Numbered from the stretch's first letter, positions 37,801 to 45,985 are shown. The stretch: DNA of 64,000 nt from Acidobacteriota bacterium (GCA_013289585.1 JABCZR010000004.1:1-64000), one strand, 5' to 3'. Notes: generated by a model from the sequence alone, not told the origin. Numbers and translations: made by a program.

Positions 37801-39303
37801 GATGTTGTGGACGCGCAATGGATTCCTCTGGCGCAACGCGGGCCAATCTACCAGCGAATCCTGGAAGGCAATCAAAAGGAGCTCGCCAGAACGGAAGGCC
37901 TCGAACGGGAGAACGCACAGAGCGGACTACGCTCATGGCAGATTCGCTGGATACGATACCTGATCGAGACGAAACAGTTCCGCCAAGCGGGCGATTCTAT
38001 CGACGCACTCCAGAGAGAATCGCAATCCTTAGATGCATCCGCGCTTGTTCCGTTCGAACTGCGAATTGCCGCCCAAGCCGGTACTCTGGATGAAAAAATT
38101 TCAGAGTACCGGTCCGATCCTGAAAATGCGCCGAGTGCGGAGACCTTGAGAGCCGCGGCGCGGCAAATCTTTGAATTCGGAGACAAACAGTCCGCCCGCA
38201 AGATCCTAGAGTTCGTTTTTGCACGCGATCTCGACGAGCACAAACTGGTTGCGGCAAATTTCCTTGGCCTTGCGGAGATTCGCATTGCCGCAGGCGATAC
38301 GCCAGGCGCCGTGGTGCTTCTCAAGCGTCTCGTGGCTGTTGCGGGCGATCCGTATCAGAACATGGATTCGGCGGCAGCGCTTTTGGAGAAGACCGGGCAC
38401 AATGCGGAAGCTCTCGGGTTTCTCGGTCCATTGGTCAATTCCACTCCCTGGGAACCGGCGTATCACCTGCGCCTGGCTAAAGCGCAAATCTCCGCGAAGA
38501 CGGATGCGAATATTGCGCGAGACGGTCTGGCGAGAATTGCTACGGCTTCGCAGAATCCGTACAACTATCGTGTCGATGCCGCGCTGGTCCTTTCCGGCTC
38601 CCGACAAGCGGCAGATTTTGGCAGCGCGGAGTTGAAGCTTCTCGCCGGGGATTCCAGGAGCGTTACACTCACTGCCGCCGATCATCCGTTTTTTTATGAT
38701 GCGCGCGTAAAGGCGGCGCAAAACTCCGGCAACCCGCACCAGAAAATGCAAATATTGACAAAAGCTCTGGAGGACACGCCCGGGCGGGACGATGCTCGAA
38801 TTCCGTTGTTTCATGCCGCTGTTGCCGTGCATTCCGATGAGTTCGCCCTGGGGTCCATTGAACAAGTGCTGCGCGACCAGCGGTTCCGCCAGGTGGCCTC
38901 AAATGACACCAGCAACGAAGAAGAGATTCTGAATTCCGATCCGAGCATGGAAGAGCAGGATGAAGAGCTCTCACCACTTTACGGCGCGACAAAATTGCTG
39001 CCTGCAGAGCAGGCGCAACTTGCGGAGGCGGTTGGGCTGATTTTCGTCCGACTCCAGCGCTTCAACGAGGCACTTACCTATTTACAGGCGGCTCGAACGT
39101 TCGAAAAAACTCCCGCGCGGCGAAAAGTCCTTGCTGGAGAGATCAGCGACGCGAAAGCGCGGCTGCGACGCCAGCAGCTCAACGCCGCTAGGCAGCCCAT
39201 ACTTCATGCGGAGCTGGAGCAGGACCGTCTGGTGCGGCCGCGGCTTGTGACGCACGCAACAGCTTCCGCAAAGCCAGCCGCAACGTCTGGAGAAAGACAA
39301 TGA
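31870..39303 (+). CDS. giant TPR-repeat envelope protein (about 2477 residues)
   Basis: A TTG at 31870 with AGGGGGTGG just upstream is the best start. An ATG at 31837 in the same frame would overlap the VIT gene by 50 bases and has no good site. One membrane span lies at the N-terminus (VWFAGAVLALVAAGWAVTA). The rest is a long superhelix of TPR-like helix pairs. Recognisable units include PADAELYSLRGLEDEQQLDF, TEILARIGDIYSDRDLFGEA, FPAAIDAYGKAITIRPDRTD and DTRSAIADYKHALELSPGHA. One acidic low-complexity linker lies at about 575-605 (DSEAGDDSANSNDRGSGS). No catalytic domain is seen. A repeat protein of this length could span tens of nanometres and act as a scaffold for the transpeptidase and SpoIID proteins encoded after it. 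It is coupled to the next gene (ATGA). Confidence 0.87.
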   Translation: MKSFRDFSPKSRVWFAGAVLALVAAGWAVTARGALPYWILNVEAGTAIERVFFRMMALPYGNALFRRPPAETRPALGELIQQKPADAELYSLRGLEDEQQLDFAAAESDWKMNVEKSADKTAAQLALADFYHRRLRPQDEIAELSIVASGPADAAENLLSAGEQRSWRAFERIFAIIQTQGLSKEVSIAKYRAWIARYPKEPQLYSRFLAYLISQMEFSAANQLIADYQKQFPGDEIFQVKAKALVDYRQGSIQQGLAVYEKSFQPLWDPELVKSYFELLGQTQNLRKFLDESRAALNANPEDLRATARVFYYYQQQGKLDAAQQAITTLRLHKEAAKSNWTPEELYVCGRLLEDIHSYPEAARYYFALYNSKGANDSQQRALSRLTHLLLTAPETPIRLGSGELSMYKDIATLDQGPGYLNGILSLILNTTGPASEYSEEERRAVPYFHRSRAAELLALLDKNFPEATSRPELHAKLLDFYSSNAKSDAVLKGGKEFLATFPKASERTTVALLMADADARLGRSQDEFAIYDAILQELAAKADRIPLGVRAAAVDEFNQQPGAYFPEAADSEAGDDSANSNDRGSGSIRVHGAEQSAAFRLKTAQVTADGGPRSPEYSRVLERYLARLVELKEIPQALGVLRREIDHNPADPGLYERLAVFLEQNKLGTEQEEIYRRAIARFPERSWYAKLARYYLRYKKNVEFEKLTQEAVKQFDGSALPNYFQSVVGGTPEMYVRLNQYANMRFPHNLYFVNNLLQAYHSRPTWNQAAWEALLRQHWFEESELRNEYFEFLSFHGMLEAELNTLRQSAPPQDKGSWEEFVRKNPAAGQYLAQAELWRSHFEEGAPVLKALAGEYPAEPELGRTASSVFRSLAYFEPGDTNVAVKIEGNLLAANPGSTEILARIGDIYSDRDLFGEAAPYWERIPKVAPGESGGYLEAAAIYWDYYDFDNALRLLEEGRKKLGNKDLYGYEEGAIYEGKRDYPNAIREYANAALTAGGESPALNRLLELARRPKFRELINQETERLANASRYAMPAVNLRVRVLETENRKPELVEFLDAAVANAATIEQAAEIEALAQQKSLESVRQHALEKQAALATDPVTRLQLRYALVRLYESRKDFTLAQRNIEVLYRENTKILGVVRATVDFYWRVKLYPQAIAVLEQAAKDAYPELGKQFTFEAARKSTEAHRYVQARGLLEPLLKDAPYDSQYLAAMADTFAQAGDQQGLKQFYLDKIALFRTAPLSPDDRKNRIATLRRGLIPALTKLKDYTGAADQYIEIINNFPEDDGLVAEAALYSLRYKRQAQLVDFYAKTVVQSPRDFRWPMVLARIQTSLENFPAAIDAYGKAITIRPDRTDLHIARATLSERLMRFDDAVNDYERIYQLAYKDPKCMEKIAEVRARQGKNEEAVAALKTALIDVGLERAENYFEVARRLEGWGILEQARSFAEQGVNSAGGELLASTQYHEGAKLYTRIMTRLRQQEKAYATLRTALAAASSSLPVVKEQVAKEGIAGISDKEWREHTLQVRKSNANNGMTGALTEMGSVVARYFTPEEKVLFAGFGQGLRTPMNFEEANLFAFPLAHSADLAELEVRWRYEFMMTAPANTTVLLGQMSSLIELQRKRLKFAELGSQLERFAPRVAAGAGVFPAAAEAYRAAGDSENDLRMLSSISPIYLGGEVQKHFFELLLEKHPQRLVELASFWNPVGEQAADFAVANGDAQLAHAVVAARGGPRPAVWRKSYLALVGLYFAETSPAVNNAFLNALGDAPIGERLGKTVDRDAQLAGDVWFYYGSRYGEYLGDTRQDAPEDYLPALLEQSPASSSGYQTLADYYAESGDTRSAIADYKHALELSPGHADVHERLALAYYKDGKRAEAIAEWKLAFSILLKQVNSARVQESFWSDFSRACYDLHSRRLFAALKPEVDGVVRAYLSRDGNYRSNAILRSSYTAMGDPAAATTWLLDVSSSSPASISVLADVVDAQWIPLAQRGPIYQRILEGNQKELARTEGLERENAQSGLRSWQIRWIRYLIETKQFRQAGDSIDALQRESQSLDASALVPFELRIAAQAGTLDEKISEYRSDPENAPSAETLRAAARQIFEFGDKQSARKILEFVFARDLDEHKLVAANFLGLAEIRIAAGDTPGAVVLLKRLVAVAGDPYQNMDSAAALLEKTGHNAEALGFLGPLVNSTPWEPAYHLRLAKAQISAKTDANIARDGLARIATASQNPYNYRVDAALVLSGSRQAADFGSAELKLLAGDSRSVTLTAADHPFFYDARVKAAQNSGNPHQKMQILTKALEDTPGRDDARIPLFHAAVAVHSDEFALGSIEQVLRDQRFRQVASNDTSNEEEILNSDPSMEEQDEELSPLYGATKLLPAEQAQLAEAVGLIFVRLQRFNEALTYLQAARTFEKTPARRKVLAGEISDAKARLRRQQLNAARQPILHAELEQDRLVRPRLVTHATASAKPAATSGERQ

Positions 39304-41006
39304 AACGCGCGATCCTTCTAGTTCTCATCACGGCAGCGTGCATTGGCGCGAGCTGGGGAGCCTATCAGGCGGCTTCATCATTGCAAACCGCGGCTCCGCC
39401 ACTTTCCCGCTTTGTCCCCTCGGGGGCTTTGCTCTATCTCCAGGCCAAGGACTTCTCCTCGCTGCTATCGGATTGGGACAAATCCGGCGAGAAACAAATC
39501 TGGCTGAAGAGCAATAACTACGAGGTGTTTTCACGTTCGCGGCTCTTCCTTCGCCTGAAGGACGCGAGCAATGAATTTTCGACCGCAGCCGGCATTCCCC
39601 CGGATACGAAACTGCTCCGTCAGGTCGCTGGCCGACAGAGTGCGCTGGCCATCTTCGATATCGGAAAACTTGAGTTCCTCTACATCACGCGGTTGCCTTC
39701 GGCCAGTTCCATGCAATCCGCCCTGTGGCAGACGCGTTCGAAGTTTGAAACGCGCAGTGCGGGCGGTGCGACATTCTTCCTACGGCGCGATCCGGAGTCA
39801 GGGAGGGAAGTCGCCTTCGGCGTCGCCGGGGACTATTTGCTCCTTGCTACGCGAGAGGACTTGTTGGCCGGTGCGCTGCAGCTTCTGGCGAGCGGCGATG
39901 CGCGTTCGATAGAGACGGAACCGTGGTGGTCACATTCCGTTGCTGCAGCGCCTGCGGAAGGCGATTTGCGAATGGTCTTAAATCTCGAAAAAATTGTGCC
40001 AAGCCCCTATTTTCGCTCTTACTGGGTCCAACAAAATATCACCGACATGAAGCAATACTCCGCAGCAATCTCCGACCTGATTCGTTCTGGAAAGGAATAC
40101 CGGGAAGAGCGGGTTCTTCTGCGGAAAACACCCGCAACCGGCGACGCCTCTGGGAACGGAGGGCCGGCCGGTGTCGCGGATATTTTGCGCCTGGTTCCTG
40201 CACAAGCCGGAGTCTATGAGGCGAAGGCGAACCCGACACCGGCGGATAGCCTTGCGCTCATCGAAACCAAGATTCTCGCACCGCACCTGGGGCCGGGCGT
40301 CGCGGAAAAGCTCGCGCCGGAAGTTCAACTCAACGGTGGAGAGACGGGCTCGAGCACGGATTTGGAGACGCGCATCGATCAGCCTCCAGTGAAGGCTTCC
40401 GTCGCGGTCGATAGTGCTGCACCTCTCCAGGATCTGCTCGCCGGGAATCCGGTTTCGGCTGTGTTGCAGATACAATCCACGGAACTGGACAAGGATGGAG
40501 TCTTTGTCCGCATTCATTCCGCGGTGGTATTGCTGGGCCAGTCGGACTGGAATGAATCGGCTGTGCGTTCGTCGCTCGTTGATTTTGTACGTCCCAGCTT
40601 CACCACGGGATTGCTGGGGGTCGAGTGGCAGAAGAATTCCGGGTATATCGAACTCAATGGCCTGTGGAGGCTGGCTGCGGCAGCGCGAGGAAAGTATCTG
40701 TTCATTTCCGACAATTCGGATTTGCTTATCGCCTTGCTGGCCAACACGAATCAAAAGCCGACACTGACGCCCGCCGTTTTTGCAGCAAGATTCGATCATC
40801 AGCGGGAAAGAGAAAATTTCGGACGCTTGACGGGACTCCTGGATAAGCCTAACGGTAGCGCAGGGGCGGGAAGCGCTCCGGATTTCTTCTCCGAAAATAT
40901 CGGCAGCCTGAGTCTTGCGCTCGCCGGCGTGTCCTCAGAAAAAATCATAGTTCGCGACCTAGGCGACAGGGTAAATCAGACGGTCACGTACCAATGGGTT
41001 CGTTAA
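39300..41006 (+). CDS. membrane-anchored protein, DUF3352/DUF2138-like
   Basis: The protein is 568 residues. Its ATG overlaps the giant TPR stop by four bases. An N-terminal signal or anchor (AILLVLITAACIGASWGAY) is followed by PPLSRFVPSGALLYLQAKDFSSLLSDW, the characteristic opening of DUF3352/DUF2138-type proteins ('vP.dal.yl...d...ll..w'). Later FGVAGDYLLLATREDLLAGAL and ARGKYLFISDNSDLLIALL repeat a 'gdyLvias..dll' pattern twice, pointing to two related halves. The length is close to that of E. coli YfaA (DUF2138) as I remember it. No catalytic motif is seen. It is predicted to be periplasmic and to belong with the transpeptidase-like gene, which overlaps its 3' end by 13 bases. Confidence 0.72.
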   Translation: MKRAILLVLITAACIGASWGAYQAASSLQTAAPPLSRFVPSGALLYLQAKDFSSLLSDWDKSGEKQIWLKSNNYEVFSRSRLFLRLKDASNEFSTAAGIPPDTKLLRQVAGRQSALAIFDIGKLEFLYITRLPSASSMQSALWQTRSKFETRSAGGATFFLRRDPESGREVAFGVAGDYLLLATREDLLAGALQLLASGDARSIETEPWWSHSVAAAPAEGDLRMVLNLEKIVPSPYFRSYWVQQNITDMKQYSAAISDLIRSGKEYREERVLLRKTPATGDASGNGGPAGVADILRLVPAQAGVYEAKANPTPADSLALIETKILAPHLGPGVAEKLAPEVQLNGGETGSSTDLETRIDQPPVKASVAVDSAAPLQDLLAGNPVSAVLQIQSTELDKDGVFVRIHSAVVLLGQSDWNESAVRSSLVDFVRPSFTTGLLGVEWQKNSGYIELNGLWRLAAAARGKYLFISDNSDLLIALLANTNQKPTLTPAVFAARFDHQRERENFGRLTGLLDKPNGSAGAGSAPDFFSENIGSLSLALAGVSSEKIIVRDLGDRVNQTVTYQWVR

Positions 41007-41857
41007 TCAAGGCTGGCGTAGCCTCGTACCTTTCGTTGCTGCTTCTCGCTTGCTCGCTTGGCTCCCATCCGGCGCAGTCCGCATCCGCCACGCCGCCTCG
41101 TACTCTCTTTTCGCAATCGGCCGTCGAGGTCTTGGAACGTGATTTCTCGGGGAGCAGTGTCTCCTATCTGTTGCTCGATGCGAATTCAGGCGCACTGCTG
41201 GCGAGTCAATGGGAACACTATGACAATCCCGTTCCACTGGGGTCCCTGGTGAAACCGTTTGCGGCTCTCGCCTACGCTGGAGCGCATGAATTTCGCTACC
41301 CCGCCTATGAATGCAAAGGCCAGTCGAGCGGTTGCTGGCAAGTGCATGCTCACGGAAAACTGGATATCGTTTCAGCCATTTCTGCTTCCTGTAACTCTTA
41401 TTTTCTTTCATTGGCTGAGAGTGTCACTGCAGAGCAGCTTCTACCTGTAACTAGAGCTTACGGACTGGAATCCCCTGACCCGGATTTCACCAGGTCGAGC
41501 CTCATCGGTCTCGGTGAACGATGGAGGGTTTCGCCAATACGGATGGCGCGTGCGTACCTCGAACTGTATCGCCGGCGCACCCAGCCCGGTGTTCGGGAAA
41601 TATTGGCCGGGATGCTGCAATCGGAGCAGCGCGGAACCGGCGCAGCCGTTGGCCGCGGGCTGAAGCATTCAGACGCGTTCGTAAAGACGGGGACCGCGCC
41701 ATGCATGCACGCATTGCGGGCGCCCGCCGACGGATTTGTCATAGCTTTGGTGCCTGCTCAACAGCCAGAGATTCTTCTGATGATCCGAGTTCACGGAGTC
41801 GCGGGAGCTAAGGCCGCGGAAACCGCCGGCCGCATGCTAAGCCGGATGGAGGAATAG
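40994..41857 (+). CDS. minimal penicillin-binding-protein-like transpeptidase lipoprotein (DUF2300 N-half type)
   Basis: The protein is 287 residues. A lipobox (SLLLLAC, Cys20) suggests a lipoprotein. All three motifs of serine penicillin-binding enzymes are present in order: SLVK (Ser84-Lys87), SCN (Ser132-Asn134) and KTG (Lys231-Gly233). The whole domain is only about 230 residues, smaller than normal transpeptidase domains. The stretch PLGSLVKPFAALAYAG, then ECKGQSSGC, then SASCNSYF resembles the first half of DUF2300 proteins as I remember them. In those proteins a SpoIID-like half follows in the same chain; here it is a separate gene starting five bases after the stop. Action on peptidoglycan peptides in the periplasm is inferred; a beta-lactam-binding but inactive protein is possible. 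Confidence 0.78.
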   Translation: MGSLIKAGVASYLSLLLLACSLGSHPAQSASATPPRTLFSQSAVEVLERDFSGSSVSYLLLDANSGALLASQWEHYDNPVPLGSLVKPFAALAYAGAHEFRYPAYECKGQSSGCWQVHAHGKLDIVSAISASCNSYFLSLAESVTAEQLLPVTRAYGLESPDPDFTRSSLIGLGERWRVSPIRMARAYLELYRRRTQPGVREILAGMLQSEQRGTGAAVGRGLKHSDAFVKTGTAPCMHALRAPADGFVIALVPAQQPEILLMIRVHGVAGAKAAETAGRMLSRMEE

Positions 41858-41861
41858 GCGC

Positions 41862-42962
41862 GTGCGCTGGAAGTGGATGCTGTTCCTTTTCTCCGCTCTA
41901 CTGAGCAGTTCATTGGCGAACGCACAAAATGTTCGAATTGGAGTGCTTGGAATCTTCCATCCTCGTCAGCTCGATCTTACTTCCGGCAATGGCAACGCAA
42001 TCGTCGTGACTGCCGCCGGCAAGACTTTTTTTCTGCAGCCGGGATCGCCTGCCGGCAATCTTCAAATTCACGCTTCCGGAAACGAGTTGTTCCTGAAAAT
42101 CGCGGACAAGGAGTTACATGCAAGCGAGATTCACGCCGCGGGACGCAATCAGGACGCCACGGATTTCATGCTAAGTGTGCCCGGAAAGATCGAGCGACGC
42201 TATCGGGGAACTCTCGACGTCAAAGTCGTGGATAGCGAACTGGTCCCGGTGGTCACGATGGATCTCGAGACCGCGGTGGCTTCCGTGGTGCAAGCCGAAT
42301 CGCTCGCCGGCACTTCTTTCGAAGCATTGAAGGCGCAAGCAGTGGTGACGCGCTCGTATCTTGTCGCTGGAGGCGGGCGTCACGCGGAGTTTGATTTCTG
42401 CGATCTCACGCACTGCCAGTCTCTGCAAGAAGCGCCGCGACCCGGGAGCCCGGCCGCGCTCGCTACGGAGGCGACGCGAGACCTCATAATTACCTTTGAC
42501 GAAAAAGCTGTGGCGGCCATGTTCACGCGCAGCTGCGGAGGCCATACTCTCACCCCCGCCGATATTGGCATCTCTTCCCGCGGGTATCCGTATTTTTCCG
42601 TCGATTGCGATTTCTGCCACAAAAATCCCGTACGCTGGAGCCGGGGTCTCTCGCGGGAAGATGCCGCGATTCTTTCCGATCATCATGAAGCCGCGCGATT
42701 GTCTGTGGATAGGCGGCTTGGTTGGAACGCGATCCCTAGCAACAATTTCAAAGCGCGCGAAACCGAAACCGAAATTGTTTTGCAAGGTGTTGGACAGGGA
42801 CACGGCGTCGGACTCTGCCAGCGCGGCGCAAGGGCCATGGCCGAAGAAGGCGCGGACTTTCGCAAAATCATCGACCATTACTTTCCGAACACCACTCTTG
42901 TCCGGCGCGCCGCCCTTACCGTTCCAATCCAGCTGGATCGCAAACTAGCTTTGCCAGATTGA
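41862..42962 (+). CDS. SpoIID/LytB-domain protein (DUF2300 C-half type)
   Basis: GTG at 41862 with GGAGGA upstream gives 366 residues. Signal peptide: WMLFLFSALLSSSLANAQ. SpoIID-family proteins are peptidoglycan lytic transglycosylases or their helpers. The core is clear: MDLETAVASVVQAESLAG, FEALKAQAVVTRSYL (Glu146 takes the place of the catalytic Glu of SpoIID), FCDLTHCQ, FTRSCGGHTL and GQGHGVGLCQRGARAMAEEG near the C-terminus. The gene sits directly behind the transpeptidase-like gene, so one strand-cutting and one peptide-acting enzyme are co-produced. This is not a sporulation context; no other spo gene is in the window. Confidence 0.9.
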   Translation: MRWKWMLFLFSALLSSSLANAQNVRIGVLGIFHPRQLDLTSGNGNAIVVTAAGKTFFLQPGSPAGNLQIHASGNELFLKIADKELHASEIHAAGRNQDATDFMLSVPGKIERRYRGTLDVKVVDSELVPVVTMDLETAVASVVQAESLAGTSFEALKAQAVVTRSYLVAGGGRHAEFDFCDLTHCQSLQEAPRPGSPAALATEATRDLIITFDEKAVAAMFTRSCGGHTLTPADIGISSRGYPYFSVDCDFCHKNPVRWSRGLSREDAAILSDHHEAARLSVDRRLGWNAIPSNNFKARETETEIVLQGVGQGHGVGLCQRGARAMAEEGADFRKIIDHYFPNTTLVRRAALTVPIQLDRKLALPD

Positions 42963-43112
42963 TTTCGGCGGCAGCATCATGGCGATTCCGTCCAACTCCA
43001 AGGCCAGCGTCAAAGTTTTGTTGCTTGCCTGAGCGGAGGGTCAATGGCAGTTTATCTGGAGACGGTCCGGCATTTCGCGCGTTCGAATGGCGGGCATCGT
43101 GGGGAGGCATTT

Positions 43113-43508
43113 ATGACGTTACCGGCGGACAGCGGAATCGTCCAGAAGCCGAGCAGTCATTCTGTAGATCAAACCGTGGAACAACTCAAAGGGATCCTGC
43201 AAGCGAAAGGAGTAACGCTCTTCGCACTGGTTGATCATAGTGGTGAAGCGGAGAAGGTGGGACTGAAAATGCGTCCCACCAAGCTGCTGATTTTTGGCAG
43301 CCCCAAGGCCGGCACGCCCTTGATGCTGGCCTCGCCGAGCAGCGCTCTCGATCTGCCTCTTAAGCTTTTGATCTGGGAGGACACCCAAGGAAAAGTCTGG
43401 GTTTCCTACAACAGTCCGGAGTATCTGCTCGAGCGGCACGGCATCCCGCGGGAGCTATTACCGAACATCGCCGTCATCGAAGCTCTGGCTGCCGCGGCGG
43501 GTAAGTAG
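43113..43508 (+). CDS. DUF302-domain protein
   Basis: ATG at 43113 preceded by GGGGAGG gives 131 residues; the frame is open further upstream without a site. The DUF302 pattern is plain: VDQTVEQLKGILQAKGVTLFALVDHSGEA, RPTKLLIFGSPKAGTPLM, PLKLLIWEDTQGKVWVSYN and YLLERHGI. The family is a small alpha/beta fold of unknown function, often linked to metal or redox genes. No signal peptide is seen, so it is cytoplasmic. It follows the envelope operon after 150 bp and is probably a separate unit. It converges on the DNA glycosylase gene. Confidence 0.85.
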   Translation: MTLPADSGIVQKPSSHSVDQTVEQLKGILQAKGVTLFALVDHSGEAEKVGLKMRPTKLLIFGSPKAGTPLMLASPSSALDLPLKLLIWEDTQGKVWVSYNSPEYLLERHGIPRELLPNIAVIEALAAAAGK

Positions 43509-43581
43509 TGACACTCTCGCAGAGTATTCGCATCGCAGAATGCTCATCGATCCAATTCCTGCCATGCAGAAGTTAAACCAA

Positions 43582-44514
43582 TTAGTCATTCCCCGTTTTA
43601 TCGGGAATCCTCTTAGGATTTTGAACAAGCAACTCGAGTTCCTCAGGAGTCTTGGGCCAATCCTCGCGCAGCAGCCGTGACAAGGCACGGTCGGCGAGGA
43701 GCTTTCCACCTGTCTGGCAGTTCGGGCAGTAGTTGGTTTCATTCGACGCATAACGAATACGCTGAACCTTGCCGTTGCAGCGCGGACAGGGCTGCTTGTA
43801 GCGGCCGTGAACCGCCATGCCTTCGCGAAACGCCGTTACTTTTTCGGGGAATCCTTCGCCGGTTTCCGAGCGCAAGCGTTGAAGCCAGTTGGTCAGAGTA
43901 GATCTCACGGCCGCGAACAACCGCGCAACTTCGGGCGGCGTGAGTTTTTGCGTGAGTGCAAGCGGTGAGAGCCGTGCCTCGAAGAGAATCTCGTCGGAGT
44001 ACGCATTTCCAATGCCGCTGAACAATCGCGGATCGGTGAGCGCGCGTTTCAGCGTGTGGTTGGCCGATGTGAGGATCGCGCCAAAGCGGTCAAGATCCGT
44101 CTCAAGAACTTCCAGACCGCCGGGGTCGAGCGCGCGGAGTTCGTCTTCTCCGTTGACCACGTGGAGCGACGCGCGCTTTTTTGATCCTGCCTCAGTCCAA
44201 AGCAGGGTTCCGTTCGGAAAATCGAACGCGGCGAGGCCGCGGGGCCGCGAAACCTTAGCGCCGCGTGCCCGCCAGTGCAGCCGGCCGGCGATCATCAGAT
44301 GCAAAACCAGCCAGACATCATTTTCAAGGCCGATACAAATCCGTTTGCCCATTCTGCGCAGTTGCACTACCGTCTTGCCTTCCGCACTGCTAAGCGGCGG
44401 CTCTACGGTGCGCAACAGAAAGGGGCTTACGACTCGCGTGCGCTCGATCGTTTGACCGAGAATTCGCTTTTCTAACGCTTCGATGTATACGACTATGTCG
44501 GGAAGTTCCGGCAC
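43582..44514 (-). CDS. formamidopyrimidine-DNA glycosylase / endonuclease VIII family protein
   Basis: The family requires an N-terminal Pro-Glu after Met removal, so the start is the GTG at 44514 (gives [18 protein letters not shown]). The long open frame upstream is spurious. The enzyme has 310 residues. The N-terminal proline acts as the nucleophile that excises oxidised bases and nicks DNA. A Lys in [11 protein letters not shown] lies where the beta-hairpin lysine is expected. The H2TH region is [19 protein letters not shown]. The zinc finger CPRCNGKVQ...[10 protein letters not shown] is intact, with a C-x2-C / C-x2-C arrangement. Fpg versus Nei cannot be decided by eye. It is divergent from the PLP enzyme. 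Confidence 0.88.
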   Translation of the reverse strand: MPELPDIVVYIEALEKRILGQTIERTRVVSPFLLRTVEPPLSSAEGKTVVQLRRMGKRICIGLENDVWLVLHLMIAGRLHWRARGAKVSRPRGLAAFDFPNGTLLWTEAGSKKRASLHVVNGEDELRALDPGGLEVLETDLDRFGAILTSANHTLKRALTDPRLFSGIGNAYSDEILFEARLSPLALTQKLTPPEVARLFAAVRSTLTNWLQRLRSETGEGFPEKVTAFREGMAVHGRYKQPCPRCNGKVQRIRYASNETNYCPNCQTGGKLLADRALSRLLREDWPKTPEELELLVQNPKRIPDKTGND

Positions 44515-44629
44515 GGAATTTGGCCTCTGCGCACGGCGCCGATAATCGTACATCCTCGGACCCTTGCGCGAAAACCGAGCCGCAAGGTGTTCATGGGTGG
44601 GCGCCGGGAAAAAAAAGGGAGCATCGTCC

Positions 44630-45895
44630 ATGATATTCAGCGAAAAATGGCAGCGCCGCACGTTTCTGGGCAGTCTCGGAGCTCTGGTGGGCACCCTCTT
44701 CAGCCCCAGAAAGCTTTTCTCCAGTTCTGTGGCGGCTCCTATACCTGCTGAAAAGATCATCGGCTTTGGCGCAACCGGCAATGTATACCAGGAGCTAGGA
44801 GTAACCACGGTCATCAACGGTCAGGGCACCATGACCGTACTTGGCGGGTCGCTGATGCGTCCGGAGGTCGAAGCGGTTATGGCCCTGGGCTCGCTCCATT
44901 TCGTGAGCGTACCCGAGCTCGAAATCGCTGCCGGCAAACGCATCGCGGAGATGCTCAAGTTGCCGCAAGGCAACACCGCCCTCGTCACCTCCGGCGCCGC
45001 CGCCGCGATGCAATCCGGATTGGCAGGCATTCTCACGGGAGACAATCCAAAATTTATCGCGCAACTCCCCGATCTCACCGGAATGAAATCCGAAGTGATC
45101 ATCCAGAAATCACATCGCAATCCTTTTGATCACCAGCTCCGCTCGACCGGGATAAAACTGATTGAAATTGAATCCCAGGAAGATCTCCGCAAGGCCGTCA
45201 ATCCAAAGACCGCCATGATGCACTTCACGAATTTTGCCAACGCAGCAGGCCAGATCAAAGTGGCCGAATGGGCTCGGCTATCCAAGGAATACAACGTGCC
45301 ATGTTTCATCGATGCCGCCGCCGATACGCCGCCGGTCTCTCATCTGTGGGACTACACCGTCATGGGTTATGACCTCGCGGCCTTCAGCGGCGGCAAGGCC
45401 ATCCGCGGCCCGCAATGCGCCGGACTGCTCATTGGAAGAAAGGATCTCGTAGCCTATGCGTTGCTCAACAACAGCCCGCACGAAGACACCCTTGGCCGGA
45501 GCCAGAAAGTCGGAAAGGAGGAAATCGTCGGTATGATCAAGGCGCTCGAATCCTATCTCAGCGAAGATCACGAAGCCTTGAACAAGGAATGGCAGCGCCG
45601 CCTGGAAGTCGTCTCGAGCGCGGTCACCAAAGTCCCTGGGGTCTCCGCCTCGTATTTCGTCCCGGATATAGCCAATCACGTTCCGCACTTGGAAATCACC
45701 TGGGATCCACGCCGTATCTCGATTACCCCGCACGACGCGAGTTCGGCCCTGCGCAACTCCAAACCGTCCATCGTACTTCCCGAGGGAGAGGACGGCAGGA
45801 AGGGACTCACGATGAACTCCTTCATGCTGCAACCCGGGGAAGAAAAGATCATCGCCGGGAAGCTAGTTGAACTGTTGAAGGCAAACGCGGTGTGA
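44630..45895 (+). CDS. SelA-like PLP-dependent enzyme with Tat signal
   Basis: ATG at 44630 behind AAGGGAG gives 421 residues. The N-terminus carries a twin-arginine signal ([19 protein letters not shown]), which is unusual because related SelA-fold enzymes are cytoplasmic. The fold-type-I PLP features are clear: [42 protein letters not shown] and the cofactor lysine in [19 protein letters not shown] (Lys256). The nearest families are selenocysteine synthase SelA-like proteins and D-glucosaminate-6-phosphate ammonia-lyase DgaE. No selenium genes are near. With a PLP enzyme exported in folded form, an action on an amino sugar or amino acid outside the cytoplasm is possible. It is followed by an MFS transporter gene. 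Confidence 0.82.
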   Translation: MIFSEKWQRRTFLGSLGALVGTLFSPRKLFSSSVAAPIPAEKIIGFGATGNVYQELGVTTVINGQGTMTVLGGSLMRPEVEAVMALGSLHFVSVPELEIAAGKRIAEMLKLPQGNTALVTSGAAAAMQSGLAGILTGDNPKFIAQLPDLTGMKSEVIIQKSHRNPFDHQLRSTGIKLIEIESQEDLRKAVNPKTAMMHFTNFANAAGQIKVAEWARLSKEYNVPCFIDAAADTPPVSHLWDYTVMGYDLAAFSGGKAIRGPQCAGLLIGRKDLVAYALLNNSPHEDTLGRSQKVGKEEIVGMIKALESYLSEDHEALNKEWQRRLEVVSSAVTKVPGVSASYFVPDIANHVPHLEITWDPRRISITPHDASSALRNSKPSIVLPEGEDGRKGLTMNSFMLQPGEEKIIAGKLVELLKANAV

Positions 45896-45985
45896 ATAAA
45901 GCGAGCCTTAGCACCGCAACTGGATTTGCGTTAGCCCTTCGGTGTTTGTACTTTTCCACGTTTGCTGTAACTCAGCGAAGATCCC

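Noticed and set aside
41862-42962. Sporulation gene spoIID
   Set aside because: The SpoIID domain is widespread in non-sporulating bacteria and no other sporulation gene is in the window.
44515-44817. N-terminal extension of the DNA glycosylase frame
   Set aside because: Fpg/Nei enzymes need Pro right after the initiator; the extension is non-homologous and overlaps the divergent gene's start region.
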